Shown: positions 19,201 to 27,412, counted from the stretch's first letter. The stretch is 64,000 nucleotides of DNA from Symbiodinium natans (GCA_905221605.1 CAJNDS010002134.1:43501-107500), one strand, 5' to 3'. Numbers and translations are program-made. Notes: a model not told the origin generated them from the sequence alone.

Positions 19201-20041
19201 ATGCCAAATAACGACATAGCCATGGCCTTCGATGAGTCTCTTTTGTAATACCACACACTCCGCCATGAGTATAGTGGCCCAACACCAGAGCTCGCGTACT
19301 TGTACACCAATTGTTGATACCACCTCTTCGATTCACCCTCTTTGGGTATACAATCCCTTCCAAAAGCTCCTCACAGTCCACGTAATCATACATAGACCTT
19401 TCATACATTGACTTGGCTTTTTGCTCTTCTTTTTCCAACTGTGTTCCATCCTCAGCAGTCTCACTTTTGCAGACCAAATAAGCATTTTCATGAGGAGAAC
19501 AGCAAGTCGGCCAATACTCATCACCAGGAACATTGTCCTCAACATCTGCATTTTCTTCCAGCTCCCCCAGACCCTGCATGTCATCCTCGAAAATTTCTAA
19601 GGGCGGACTCTCCCCCCGCTTGCGAAGCAAGCGCAAGGAGCCCACATGACCACGCAGTGAAGAGGCCGGGCTTTTTTCATTTAACCGATGACGAACTGGA
19701 GGATCGCGAGGCGGAGGTAAAGGAGGACCTTCCTCATCAGCGAACCGAAGCGCCGGTTTTTTCCCCTTGAGACGATGCTCTGGAGGAGAAGGCTCCTGTT
19801 CTTCTACCACCCCTTCCAGCTCCAATTCAGGCGGTTCCTTTATATTGGAAAAAATCGTAGTGCAGGGAAATAACACCAGTTCATCCGGATCTTTTGCAGT
19901 CCCTTGAGCTTCCACCCAATAACCACCAGGTAGGTCATCGCATGGACCCATGCGTACGATCGACCCATTGCCGACCTTTCTTTGTTCCATCCGGACCCAG
20001 CAACTCCCACGGACGACGTTTGACTTGAATCTGAGCACCAA
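16220..20041 (-). CDS. copia ORF2: 2OG-Fe(II) oxygenase-like, reverse transcriptase, RNase H, membrane/Zn tail
   Basis: 1273 residues from the first Met. Residues 290-392 carry an HxD (H306, D308), a DGQLW strand, a distal His (H374) and R383, the 2OG-Fe(II) dioxygenase pattern. RT motifs: RKQGTGRRRARICACGN near 600, LDISKAFL (D664), KALYGLAESPAAW near 708, YVDD at 774-777, LKFLGVQI near 816. RNase H: YADASFA (961 on), STAEAEL (E1003), YTDS (D1041) and ADLLTK near 1090. The tail 1110-1273 adds a hydrophobic helix (about 1181-1207) and a Cys/His cluster (C1229, H1231, C1236, C1250, C1253). A Glu/Pro-rich acidic region fills 66-175. It overlaps ORF1 by 107 nt in the +1 frame, so the pol parts would need a +1 frameshift or are separated by an indel. 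The true start may not be this Met. Confidence 0.93.
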   Translation of the reverse strand: MVLRFKSNVVRGSCWVRMEQRKVGNGSIVRMGPCDDLPGGYWVEAQGTAKDPDELVLFPCTTIFSNIKEPPELELEGVVEEQEPSPPEHRLKGKKPALRFADEEGPPLPPPRDPPVRHRLNEKSPASSLRGHVGSLRLLRKRGESPPLEIFEDDMQGLGELEENADVEDNVPGDEYWPTCCSPHENAYLVCKSETAEDGTQLEKEEQKAKSMYERSMYDYVDCEELLEGIVYPKRVNRRGGINNWCTSTRALVLGHYTHGGVCGITKETHRRPWLCRYLASFVRHHNPEAKFSALQISCNAPVSLHRDSHNEKHCCNYVCGFGDYKDGQLWAEDEKVLEEGAEVVEQSYGKKVLPGKLVDIHWNFMSFFPRKLHGPMPWKGNRVSLTGYTPVFMERLSYKDRCYLLQCKFPLPEPQAEGGEKRKWLKMTLKETSLDDLAEEVDYAVFEAHQWALEEHLSIRRLIAEQECCVLDEFHGSANESNGEKGSETREWLVKAKRAEEQLSKFLVKAAQVQQMVQENTALEAAEEVEFLQTKTIPTQEAMQELEKWRESLSDEVTSLVKELEVVEPTTQEKLDKLAEEPNAPVIEYVPSLVVFTRKQGTGRRRARICACGNFISSTAATEYEGPRSLSRHSLYAPGLDSTTFRCQVRHAAYMVWIIAGLDISKAFLTAPMNRAQREGRLVVVQPPRAAVKLGLCTKEERWIVRKALYGLAESPAAWVEWRDQRLQGMSWVSKDGQAMSFQRSNADPSLFLIMAQEKPEGASKLVGTMGLYVDDFLMAGTMTVLREALEQIRKEWKTSEPEFCGPGCGDGFLKFLGVQIWYRNGSFFLNQEDFVRDLLNRRGYQIDETGKGSNLPMVKETPGEEEEVDIPSLRAAQGAVGEFLWVAIKTRPDLAFCTSQLSLWTSRRPRFVVKKAEEVFRYLAATPTLGLTFGAIATCEKERNEVLRYGRGVKVVESYADASFAAGENEKSHSGAVAVWGDCPVMWATQRQSTVALSTAEAELHASIEGATMIQSCTPIIAAWVGTGEESLQKVLYTDSVSTCSIIQYPAGSWRTRHLRIRAAGVRSLVDRGYMVIAHLRGEYMIADLLTKLMSGQVYAKQKALWGLRLLVQGTDLKRASLAMAVMMVAASLQGMATGGEEVSTAGFFCSEEGVCKVANTSTVMVLAQGIEMVINNSDLVAYLVAAIILWELAWCLFRRLYKWLWIKKAVVIPASATLYTTVGGNCMHASSDCDVLRYSQPRAKTLCKHCLKDGWVVNAEFLGEERAAGT
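18866..19174 (-). other. 2OG-Fe(II) dioxygenase-like domain within ORF2
   Basis: Residues 290-392: ISCNAPVSLHRDSHN supplies HxD, GFGDYKDGQLW the following strand, FFPRKLHGPMPW the distal His, and GNRVSLTGYT the cosubstrate-binding Arg. Spacing and strand order match AlkB/TET-JBP-type folds. Assignment to any one subfamily is inference. Confidence 0.75.
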
Positions 20042-23000
20042 AGGGAAGCAATGCTTTAGGATTCAACCCCAACTCCCTTTCAGCTTTCTGCCACCGTAAC
20101 ATTGACCAATGGCGAGCAGCCAGTGCCCAGTACGCCGGCCCGAGTCGCGCCTCCTTTAAGAGCGACCTGACACCACGTTTGAATAAACCCACACACGCTT
20201 CAGCGCGCCCATTTGTTTGCGGGACTCCAGGATCACCAGTGGTCCTATATATCAGACGAGTTTCACAAAAGGACCGGAAGCGTGCATTGACAAACTCCCC
20301 CGCTCGATCTGAGTGGATTCTCAACACCGGATACCCATGTCTCTGCAAGCGCACCATCATTCTTTGAACTGCCGACAAAACAGTTGTTTGCTGTTTATCC
20401 ACAATCGGCTCCACCATAACGAAGTTGATCATACGGACAGGTTGGGTCAAGTGGTCCTTCAGTTCCTTCCAGGATTTTTCAGAAGCTTGGATTTTCAACA
20501 CCTCTGCCTCCAGAACTGGCGCAGGTTCCACCGGCGCAGAGTCTTCCTCCTCGAAGTTAGCGACTGCATCGCCTAACCATTCTCCGACACCAGCACCTTC
20601 ATCTGCCACCTGATCTTCCACCTCATCCGCATCTTCCTCCTTTTCTGGAGGGCGACCCACATTGGGATCCAACATTGGAAACTGATACACACCAATAACA
20701 GCGTGTCGTGGCTTCTGCTGGTGAGCATCCTTTGAACACGCGTATGGACCCGCTAAGTCCAATGATAAAGTGTAAGCATCCCCATGCTTCCGCCTCAAAT
20801 GGCGACGCTCTTTTCCAGCGGCAGACACACAGATTTGACAATCACGTCTGAAAGGAATATGCCCCCTTAGGCAATGGTCACGGAAAGCTCGCTCCTCAGC
20901 TGTCAACCTCCGTAACGTCCCTTCTCGTTCTTCCTTTTTTAACACCATAGCTTCCCGTTCAGCATCGCTCTCATGCAACCATTGTGCCAACCTGTGACGT
21001 ATTCTTTTAACCAATCCAAACGCCCATCGCGCCCATACGGAGGATTGTCCAATACGCTCTTCCAGGGTAGAAGCGAATGTTGCTGACCACGGAACAACCA
21101 CGCGAACTTGTTCCAACGATTCCCATAGTTCCATATCAGACACCAGGAAAGTCGTAGGTTTCACCAGAGCATGTCCCAACGCTCCTTGATCAAAATGTGC
21201 AGCGTACATTCCATAACGCTCACAAAAGCTTTTCACCTCTGGCCAACTCCAGAAGGTAGGACTTGAGAGCCCTTCCTGAGAACCATCCACCAGATCCTCA
21301 GCACTCAAGACCGTTTTGCCGTTCTGAGAGAAATCTTTCCCTATGAGTTCAGGGTCCCCAGGGCTTTCCATGCCAAAGAAGACAGAACTTCCATTGATGA
21401 CTTCAGCAGTTCCACACCTTGAATGCACCGCCACGTCATATAGGAAAAGCATCTTCAGAAGTAAAACACCATCTTTTTGAGCTAATTCTTGATGTGGCCA
21501 AGGAAGACTCTTTAATCCCAACCGTTCAGGCCCACAGCGCCGGCGTAATACAGGTGGACCACCGTCTTCACCTCTCAACCTTGACACTGTCCTGCATGGA
21601 GGTCCTCCAACCACAGCAACCACCTTTCCTTCAGCCGCCAGATGCAGAAGATACTTCCAGACGCTCGAATTATGTAGGTCACCGCCTTTTGTCAAATCCA
21701 GCTCCAGTACCTCCACATCCCGACTGGGAAAATGCCATTTTTGTTTTCCCGAAAATAGGTGTACCACCACCCTTTTTGCTCGTGCCAGCCGTCTCCTTTT
21801 ATGACGGTTGAAAGGCAACGCCGCAATATCTCCACGTGGCAACAGCTCCATCAGCATATTTTCTGGTATATCCCCATAATACCACCGAAGAAATCTCCAG
21901 CATGCCTGGACGAACTCCTCCTCATTCGCTGACGCTGTCCGCGCTGCGCTTTGCAACGACGTTTTTACAGCCACCTCGTTGTCCGTATTCGGACACCCTT
22001 GAACCATACGTGCCACCTTCAAAGCTTGCTTTGGTGAGCACCAATCCATTTCATCAATGATCTGAAGCGCCACCTCCTTTTCCAAACAAGGGCACCCATT
22101 CAGATCACGAACGCGAAGTTCCCCCAGAACAGGATGTGAGGCTGTGCACTTGCCACCACGCCACTGAACTCTGAGACCAACCAAGGCGCTCGCTTTGCCA
22201 ATTGGCACTAGTGGATCTACCATTTCAGGAGTTACCAGGGTCCCACCTGGGGTAATACACATCTCCCGAGATCCAACAGCTAAAGACACCAACACCTTTT
22301 GCTGCGGAAGCTGTTCTCCAGGACGAAGTGATCTGAGAGGATGTGATGCTCCCGAGTCCAACATGCCCATTCCCGAACACTCATTGGTGTCAGAAACCCT
22401 GGCCACATGTAGAACGCATACTCCTCGGCCTTCTCCCTGCTTCGGCAACAACGTGGCATCCGACGAACCGACTCCACAGTCCGCCCTTCCATTCCTCCAT
22501 TGAGAATGGGACCAAGACGCACGCTGCCTTTCAGCATGCAAAACCATTTTTTCAGCTGTTTTGTAATCCATAACCAAACAGCCATGTTCAAACCACAAGA
22601 GCTGGTCCAGCGAAGATTTTGCACCCACGTGACACATCCCATTGATCACAGTGAGGTTCGCCCCAAACTCCAAAATCAACCAGAGAGGGATAATCAGGGG
22701 CCCATTGTCTTCCCTAATCAACGTCCCTTTCTCTGTAATCCTCATTGTCACACCACCAAGCGCGCTTTGCACCATAACAGTAGTGTCTGGTAAACATTCC
22801 CATGGAAAAAGCGTCCGCGCAAGATGCGTAGCAGCTGTATCCACCAACGCCACTCTCCCTTCCTGCTGAAGCAGCCCAGAGCCACATAACATTCGAATAC
22901 TGGGATCCCCGCTTGACGCCGACTGTTCTGATGACAGCTTCATAGATTTCAGCACTTCTAACGCTTCAACAAGGACCTGATTGGCCGTTGATGGCGATGA

Positions 23001-25457
23001 GGGACTTGCAGAACCTTTATCCAGTCCCGCATTAGCCGTCTCATCTCCCCCTTCAGCTACCTCTGCCTTTTTGGCATTTCCCCATTTCGCACCTTTGCCG
23101 CCCTTTCCCCCTTTGGGAGAATTCCATTTAGATCTACTCCTCTCAGGATTTGAGTCCACATTGGAACTTGCACCATCCTTATATGGACATTGCGGCTGCA
23201 GATGGCCAACGGCCCCGCACTCAAAACATCTTCCTCGCTCAAGGGAGTCTTTGTCATGGCGGAATTTGCAGCGGGATCCGAACTTGCAACCTGCATCGGT
23301 CTTCCCATATATCCAACAGAAAGGACGTTCACCATCTCCGCTGTACCTTTTTCCTTTCCCTTTGCCTTTGTCACCCTCCTCTGTCTCGTCACCAGTTCCC
23401 TTTTGGGCCTTGTTTAACCTGGCCCTTTTCTTGGCGTCCGAGTCCTGCTTCACCTCTTGTTCACCAGCACTATGCAATAGCAGTTCAAACTCTGCCTGTA
23501 ACATTTCAGCTAGTTTTGTCGCAGTTTCAGAGGTCGGCGAGTAGTCCACCCCCAATTTCTCCCGAAAGGATGCCACTCTGAAATGAACCGTAGGGTGTTT
23601 CGCCAGCAACGCGGATGACAAACCATCCAATCCCTTGATAAGCAAGGTAGCGTCCGGCTCGGCCGCTCTCAACTCCCTCAATCGGGAACGCCATTGCGCC
23701 CATTGACGCACTCCCTTTATGGCCTCTGAGATCGAGGTTGCTGGAGATGGTTGCACCAAGAAGTTCAACATTGTGCTGCGCTCATTTGCTCCACCTGGTT
23801 GGTAGACCGTCAGCAATTTGTAGAATATCATCACTGACCCCAACATTCGAGTGGAAACGATCTCGGTCTTCAATCTCTCCGGAATCGCCTGTAGCAGTAA
23901 AGACACCGCTCTCTGCTCCAACAAAACATGCACAGTTTGAACCACCTTGAGCCCTTCCAGCTCAGCCTTGATGCCCAACCTTTCCAGCGGAGAAACACTC
24001 AACCATTTGGCATACGCCTGATACGCCTTTGAGTAGACGCATTGCCACCACACTCTTCCTGTATCTGTCAGCGAAGACAACATTGGTTCGATCATTGCGA
24101 TCCAATCACCCAGTGCCGTCGGATTGCTTGGTGTGTAGTCTGCCAAAGTTGGAAGGCTCATCACATGCTTCCCGAGAGCCTCCGGACGTTCGGTTCCAGA
24201 ACTATCACCAGTGATTGGCATACCACGTGGCACCACTGCTCCAGGAGGTAAACTGACCCTACCACCAGGCCCTTGAGGTAGTCCATGTCCTATACCGGGC
24301 GTAACAGCTGTGAGCGGAACCTTTTCTAATTCCAACTTCCCAGCGACCATTTTCCACCGATACGGAACATCATCCACCATTGTATATCCACCCGATCCTG
24401 CTGAGTTCTCTTGCGTTGCAGTTTCCCGAGCTGAAACAAAACCGGGCTGGTTCCCCACAGGTGCGGCAGAACCATCAACACCTGACGGCACGGAAGTAAT
24501 CGGAACATGTGTTAAACCAGGTGGTCCACTTGCATATCCACCACTTGCAGGACCTCCCGTGGGGTAATTCAATGGAGGCAATCTGGAGGGTTTCTTCCCT
24601 TCAGCTACATGCATCATTGGCACTTCTTTTTCATCCTCCACTTGAACATCCCCCTTCCTGGACCCAGGCAAGGATTGAAGATCACAACCCTTTGGCAGGT
24701 CGTAGCCCTCAATAGGCAGCCATGTCCCATCAGGTAACACAGTCCAAAAACCACCCATACCATCCGTGTAGAAAACTTGTCCTGGCAGGTACTGCTTCTC
24801 TGGAGTCATTCCTAGAGGATATGCAGTGTTTGCGTCCACCACTCCAGAGCTCCGTGCCCTTGAAGCCGACCCAGATGCAGCAGAGGTATAGCTTTTCTCC
24901 TCCACCCGATGCAACCTGTTCCCCAGCTCCTTTGTTTGCACAAGCAACTCTTTCAGCGCACGCTTTACCACCGCCATATCTTCAGTTTGCTCTTCACCAC
25001 TAACATCAGGAATGAGTTCTTCGTCGGCTTGCACTCCACCAATAGTACCTCGTTCCATTTGGCCCATTAAGCCTGACGATGGTCTCTCAACAGGTGCAGG
25101 TTCCTGACCCAAAAGATCTTGCAGCGAAGGCGGCCTCCTCGTACCTTCACCACTTCTATCCCCTCCGCTCGCGGGAAGACTTGCCGGCCTTGATTGCCTA
25201 AGTCTCATTTCTTCTTGAGCCCGCTCGCTCCAGAAAGGATTTGCTGCTTGAACCGGAACCACTTCGTTTTCCACCTGAGGCGTTGGTTGTATCATTGCAA
25301 CCTCCCTACCATCTGTCAGCGCTTGTACCATTTGTTGTCGATCTTCACCCCCATCACCACGATTTCCTTCGGCTTCATTGGCCGTTGGCGACAGTCCAGG
25401 CTCAGAGCGACGCCGCATCATGTCCATGGCGTTAAACAAACGAAAAATCTTTACCAA
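19935..25457 (-). CDS. copia ORF1: gag, protease(s), methyltransferase-like, integrase
   Basis: 1840 residues. 1-430 is low complexity and Gly/Pro rich; 430-680 is a copia-type gag helical region (WIAMIEPML, RMLGSVMIFYKLLTVYQPGG). A CCCH finger lies at 714-734 and a CCHC knuckle (CFECGAVGHLQPQC) at 744-757. A degenerate protease-like site VDTAATH is near 872 and a canonical LDSGASH near 1033. A cytosine-methyltransferase-like domain occupies 1229-1440. Integrase has the Zn-binding pre-domain (HCLRGHIPFRRDCQIC, 1528-1543) and the catalytic triad D1567, D1717, E1753 (D,D-35-E). The chain ends at a stop at 19935, just after the integrase, in a different frame from ORF2. A Met at residue 11 is an alternative start. 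Confidence 0.94.
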   Translation of the reverse strand: MVKIFRLFNAMDMMRRRSEPGLSPTANEAEGNRGDGGEDRQQMVQALTDGREVAMIQPTPQVENEVVPVQAANPFWSERAQEEMRLRQSRPASLPASGGDRSGEGTRRPPSLQDLLGQEPAPVERPSSGLMGQMERGTIGGVQADEELIPDVSGEEQTEDMAVVKRALKELLVQTKELGNRLHRVEEKSYTSAASGSASRARSSGVVDANTAYPLGMTPEKQYLPGQVFYTDGMGGFWTVLPDGTWLPIEGYDLPKGCDLQSLPGSRKGDVQVEDEKEVPMMHVAEGKKPSRLPPLNYPTGGPASGGYASGPPGLTHVPITSVPSGVDGSAAPVGNQPGFVSARETATQENSAGSGGYTMVDDVPYRWKMVAGKLELEKVPLTAVTPGIGHGLPQGPGGRVSLPPGAVVPRGMPITGDSSGTERPEALGKHVMSLPTLADYTPSNPTALGDWIAMIEPMLSSLTDTGRVWWQCVYSKAYQAYAKWLSVSPLERLGIKAELEGLKVVQTVHVLLEQRAVSLLLQAIPERLKTEIVSTRMLGSVMIFYKLLTVYQPGGANERSTMLNFLVQPSPATSISEAIKGVRQWAQWRSRLRELRAAEPDATLLIKGLDGLSSALLAKHPTVHFRVASFREKLGVDYSPTSETATKLAEMLQAEFELLLHSAGEQEVKQDSDAKKRARLNKAQKGTGDETEEGDKGKGKGKRYSGDGERPFCWIYGKTDAGCKFGSRCKFRHDKDSLERGRCFECGAVGHLQPQCPYKDGASSNVDSNPERSRSKWNSPKGGKGGKGAKWGNAKKAEVAEGGDETANAGLDKGSASPSSPSTANQVLVEALEVLKSMKLSSEQSASSGDPSIRMLCGSGLLQQEGRVALVDTAATHLARTLFPWECLPDTTVMVQSALGGVTMRITEKGTLIREDNGPLIIPLWLILEFGANLTVINGMCHVGAKSSLDQLLWFEHGCLVMDYKTAEKMVLHAERQRASWSHSQWRNGRADCGVGSSDATLLPKQGEGRGVCVLHVARVSDTNECSGMGMLDSGASHPLRSLRPGEQLPQQKVLVSLAVGSREMCITPGGTLVTPEMVDPLVPIGKASALVGLRVQWRGGKCTASHPVLGELRVRDLNGCPCLEKEVALQIIDEMDWCSPKQALKVARMVQGCPNTDNEVAVKTSLQSAARTASANEEEFVQACWRFLRWYYGDIPENMLMELLPRGDIAALPFNRHKRRRLARAKRVVVHLFSGKQKWHFPSRDVEVLELDLTKGGDLHNSSVWKYLLHLAAEGKVVAVVGGPPCRTVSRLRGEDGGPPVLRRRCGPERLGLKSLPWPHQELAQKDGVLLLKMLFLYDVAVHSRCGTAEVINGSSVFFGMESPGDPELIGKDFSQNGKTVLSAEDLVDGSQEGLSSPTFWSWPEVKSFCERYGMYAAHFDQGALGHALVKPTTFLVSDMELWESLEQVRVVVPWSATFASTLEERIGQSSVWARWAFGLVKRIRHRLAQWLHESDAEREAMVLKKEEREGTLRRLTAEERAFRDHCLRGHIPFRRDCQICVSAAGKERRHLRRKHGDAYTLSLDLAGPYACSKDAHQQKPRHAVIGVYQFPMLDPNVGRPPEKEEDADEVEDQVADEGAGVGEWLGDAVANFEEEDSAPVEPAPVLEAEVLKIQASEKSWKELKDHLTQPVRMINFVMVEPIVDKQQTTVLSAVQRMMVRLQRHGYPVLRIHSDRAGEFVNARFRSFCETRLIYRTTGDPGVPQTNGRAEACVGLFKRGVRSLLKEARLGPAYWALAARHWSMLRWQKAERELGLNPKALLPFGAQIQVKRRPWELLGPDGTKKGRQWVDRTHGSMR
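21138..21773 (-). other. Cytosine-C5-methyltransferase-like domain within ORF1
   Basis: Residues 1229-1440: VVVHLFSGKQKW resembles motif I, AVVGGPPCRTVSRLR is motif IV with the PPC catalytic Cys (C1288), and FFGMESPGDP resembles motif VI. A clear motif VIII is not evident. Methyltransferase capture by retroelements has been reported in dinoflagellates. Catalytic competence is uncertain. Confidence 0.75.
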
Positions 25458-25474
25458 TTCCGCAGGAAGCCTAA

Positions 25475-25489
25475 GTTGGGCTCATAACC
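25475..25489 (-). other. Primer-binding site (half-tRNA initiator Met type)
   Basis: The plus strand reads GTTGGGCTCATAACC up to the LTR edge. It resembles the anticodon arm of initiator tRNA-Met (loop CUCAUAA), not a tRNA 3' end. Drosophila copia likewise primes from a tRNA-iMet fragment. Confidence 0.6.
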
Positions 25490-25709
25490 TACGGGGGGCA
25501 ACCGAAGGAGGACAGGGAACAAAACAGTCAACCCCAACAGAAGCCCTTGATCCCCTGGACCAACCAACACCAAACCAAACCCAAAAGACCAAGCACCCTT
25601 TTCTCACTAAGTGCACTGTCATCTTGAGCCAAAAAAGATTTCCGGGTTCGTTGACCCTTTTCAACTCCCATCACCAACTTCTTTCTACAATACCAGTTGC
25701 AGCTCCGCA
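25490..25709 (-). repeat. 5' LTR of the copia element
   Basis: 220 bp, identical to the left LTR. It must hold promoter and R region in its minus-strand sense. The spliced-leader-like 12-mer is at 25623-25634, followed directly by ATG. Confidence 0.95.
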
Positions 25710-25714
25710 CCCTA
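25710..25714. repeat. Target-site duplication, right (CCCTA)
   Basis: Matches 15809-15813; the telomere-type unit continues beyond it as CCCTAAACCCT. Confidence 0.85.
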
Positions 25715-25804
25715 AACCCTGACCACTCCCAGCCATTTCTGCTCACGCGCGCCTCTGCAGCGATACATGCCACAGCCACCTTGTGAAGATGGCTACGTCG
25801 CCAC

Positions 25805-25896
25805 CGCCTCTGCGAAGCTGGGCGGGTACCAGCCCTCCGTCGGCCCAGCATCCAGGGACCCAGAGCTCCGCTCCAGTATCCGGGCAAACTCCTCGA
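25805..25896 (-). CDS. Exon of unidentified gene (GWYPPSFAEA)
   Basis: Between GGCCAG and a GTGGCG donor: EEFARILERSSGSLDAGPTE then GWYPPSFAEA (30 codons). The GWYxP motif recurs in 28093-28194 (GWYVPPLEA), suggesting a repeated module. It is the first coding island right of the retroelement. Confidence 0.5.
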
Positions 25897-26322
25897 CTGG
25901 CCGCAAGGATCCATGTCTTTAAGTGGAGGTCCCTGTAAAGAACCAGAGGGCCAAGCCAAGTTCACCATTATAAATGGAAAAGGGGTGGGCAAAGAGAAAC
26001 AATGCCAAAATACGGCTTGAGAAGAACTTCAAAGCGCTAAGCGCCCCCAGGGTTCGAAACCGTTTCTGACATCGCCCGGGTGCGATCATCGATGGACCAA
26101 ATAGGACAAAACAAACCAAAGCGAATGACTTTACATGGTAGTCATATACACACGTGGCTACCAGATGCAGCAACTTTACACCCTCTGAGCCCTGCAACCC
26201 CCCCCCCCCCCCCCAAGCATACAGCACTTAAAGCCAAACAAAATGCGACTTTGACCTAGCGCCGCGCCTGGGCGAGAGCCAACGTAGCTCAACCAAACCC
26301 TCCTGAATCCCCCACGCCTCAT

Positions 26323-26405
26323 ATTAAAATACCCCCCATACAATAATGGGGGTATTGAATGCTAGGGGCTAGAGGGGGGGGTTAATATTAGGGGGAGGGG
26401 ATTAC
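26323..26405. mobile_element. Family-I element
   Basis: AATACCCCCCATACAATAAT and GGTTAATATTAGGGGGAGGG; shares the right end with 7497-7626. Confidence 0.5.
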
Positions 26406-26478
26406 CCTGCTGGAACCACACAGTGCTGACGCACTGCTCGAAGGGCCAGCCAAGACTCCCATCCATCCGACGATGAAT

Positions 26479-26597
26479 TCCTTAGTAGCCCAGCACCCAT
26501 ATGAAAATAAGGGTACCCTTTTTGTGGTTGGTTGCTTTTTAAGGGAACCCAGAACCCAAAAAACTAGGGTAAAGCGTACCACTGGGCAGCCAAGAAT
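26479..26597. mobile_element. Family-D inverted-repeat element
   Basis: TTCCTTAGTAGCCCAGCACC, internal AAGGGAACCCAGAACC, right ACTGGGCAGCCAAGAA. Confidence 0.72.
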
Positions 26598-26799
26598 CTC
26601 CTCTTCTGTCACCAACATTATGTCTCCTCGGAGGTTTCGGGCTGGCAGGGTTCTGAGTTCTTGGGCTTAGGATGTTTTGGCTTGGTGCCTCTACTTCCGA
26701 CCTCAACTTTTGAACTTCAGGAAAACCCGAAACCCCAAACCACAAATCCCGCTAAGCCCTTGGGGGCGGGCGGGGAGGGGAGGTTCAAGCACTGACAGA

Positions 26800-26850
26800 G
26801 AAATACATATATATATATATACACACACATGTACATATACATATATGTAT
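26800..26850. repeat. TA/CA microsatellite
   Basis: ATATATAT, ACACAC and ATGTATAT blocks. Confidence 0.85.
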
Positions 26851-26869
26851 TATTCCTCAAACACTGTGC

Positions 26870-27245
26870 CAACACTAGCGAAGCAAGCAAGCGCAAGCGC
26901 GCGCGAAAGCCCCACGAATCGCGGACGTCCTCCACAAAATGCGTACTTCTTCCACAGCGCGGACGCGCGCACGGGAATTTTCCGGGATAAACTACATGCC
27001 TCTGGCTTCGTGGACGTTGTCGGGGTTCACCACGTCGTTTTTGGCGCTTTGGGAGGACATCCCGAGCTCTGGTGGCTCGAAAGTCAAGCCTTCGTAGTAG
27101 TATGCCGAGGATGTGCGGATCTCTGTGGCTCGAAAAAGTCGACTTTTGTAGCACGAGCGTAGTACGCCGAGCGCAGCGGCTCGAAAGTTGACTTCTGTAG
27201 TACAAAGGTAGTTCTCGGAGGACGTCTGGAGCTCCAGTGGCATCA
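26870..27245. repeat. GC-rich island with degenerate tandem repeat of about 60 bp
   Basis: From about 27061, three diverged copies share GTGGCTCGAAAGT, CTTTTGTAG, CGAGCGTAGTACGCCGAG and CGGATCTC. They are bounded by MITE-rich DNA. No coding frame is supported through all copies. Confidence 0.55.
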
Positions 27246-27412
27246 AGGTCGTTCTTTCGTGACCCAGGAAGCTCTTTGTGTCCCCATGTGGTCTCTCACT
27301 GTTTTGGGGTCTACGCTGGCAAAGCTTTTACACCATATTCCACAATTATTAGCTAACAGGCCGAACCCTACTAAGAAGCAGTAAGCGTAGCCGAGCTGCC
27401 AGCCCTGACCAC

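Larger units (their letters stand above)
15814..25709 (-). mobile_element. Complete Ty1/copia LTR retrotransposon
   Basis: The 9.9-kb element is transcribed from the minus strand. Two 220-bp LTRs (15814-16033, 25490-25709) are identical by eye. In element sense they begin TG and end TA. A 5-bp duplication CCCTA (15809-15813 and 25710-25714) flanks them. A primer-binding site abuts the 5' LTR and a purine tract abuts the 3' LTR. Two long frames encode gag, protease, methyltransferase-like, integrase, oxygenase-like, RT and RNase H domains. The order integrase before RT and the YVDD-type RT place it in Pseudoviridae/Ty1-copia. Identical LTRs imply a recent insertion. It lies between the exchanger gene and exons further right, and may sit in an intron or an intergenic array. 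Confidence 0.96.

Noticed and set aside
19333..25003. Shorter open frames within the retroelement on both strands
   Set aside because: They are shadows of the two long retroelement frames.
26677..27205. 160-codon frames on both strands
   Set aside because: They run through a TA/CA microsatellite and the GC-rich tandem repeat; no family motif.
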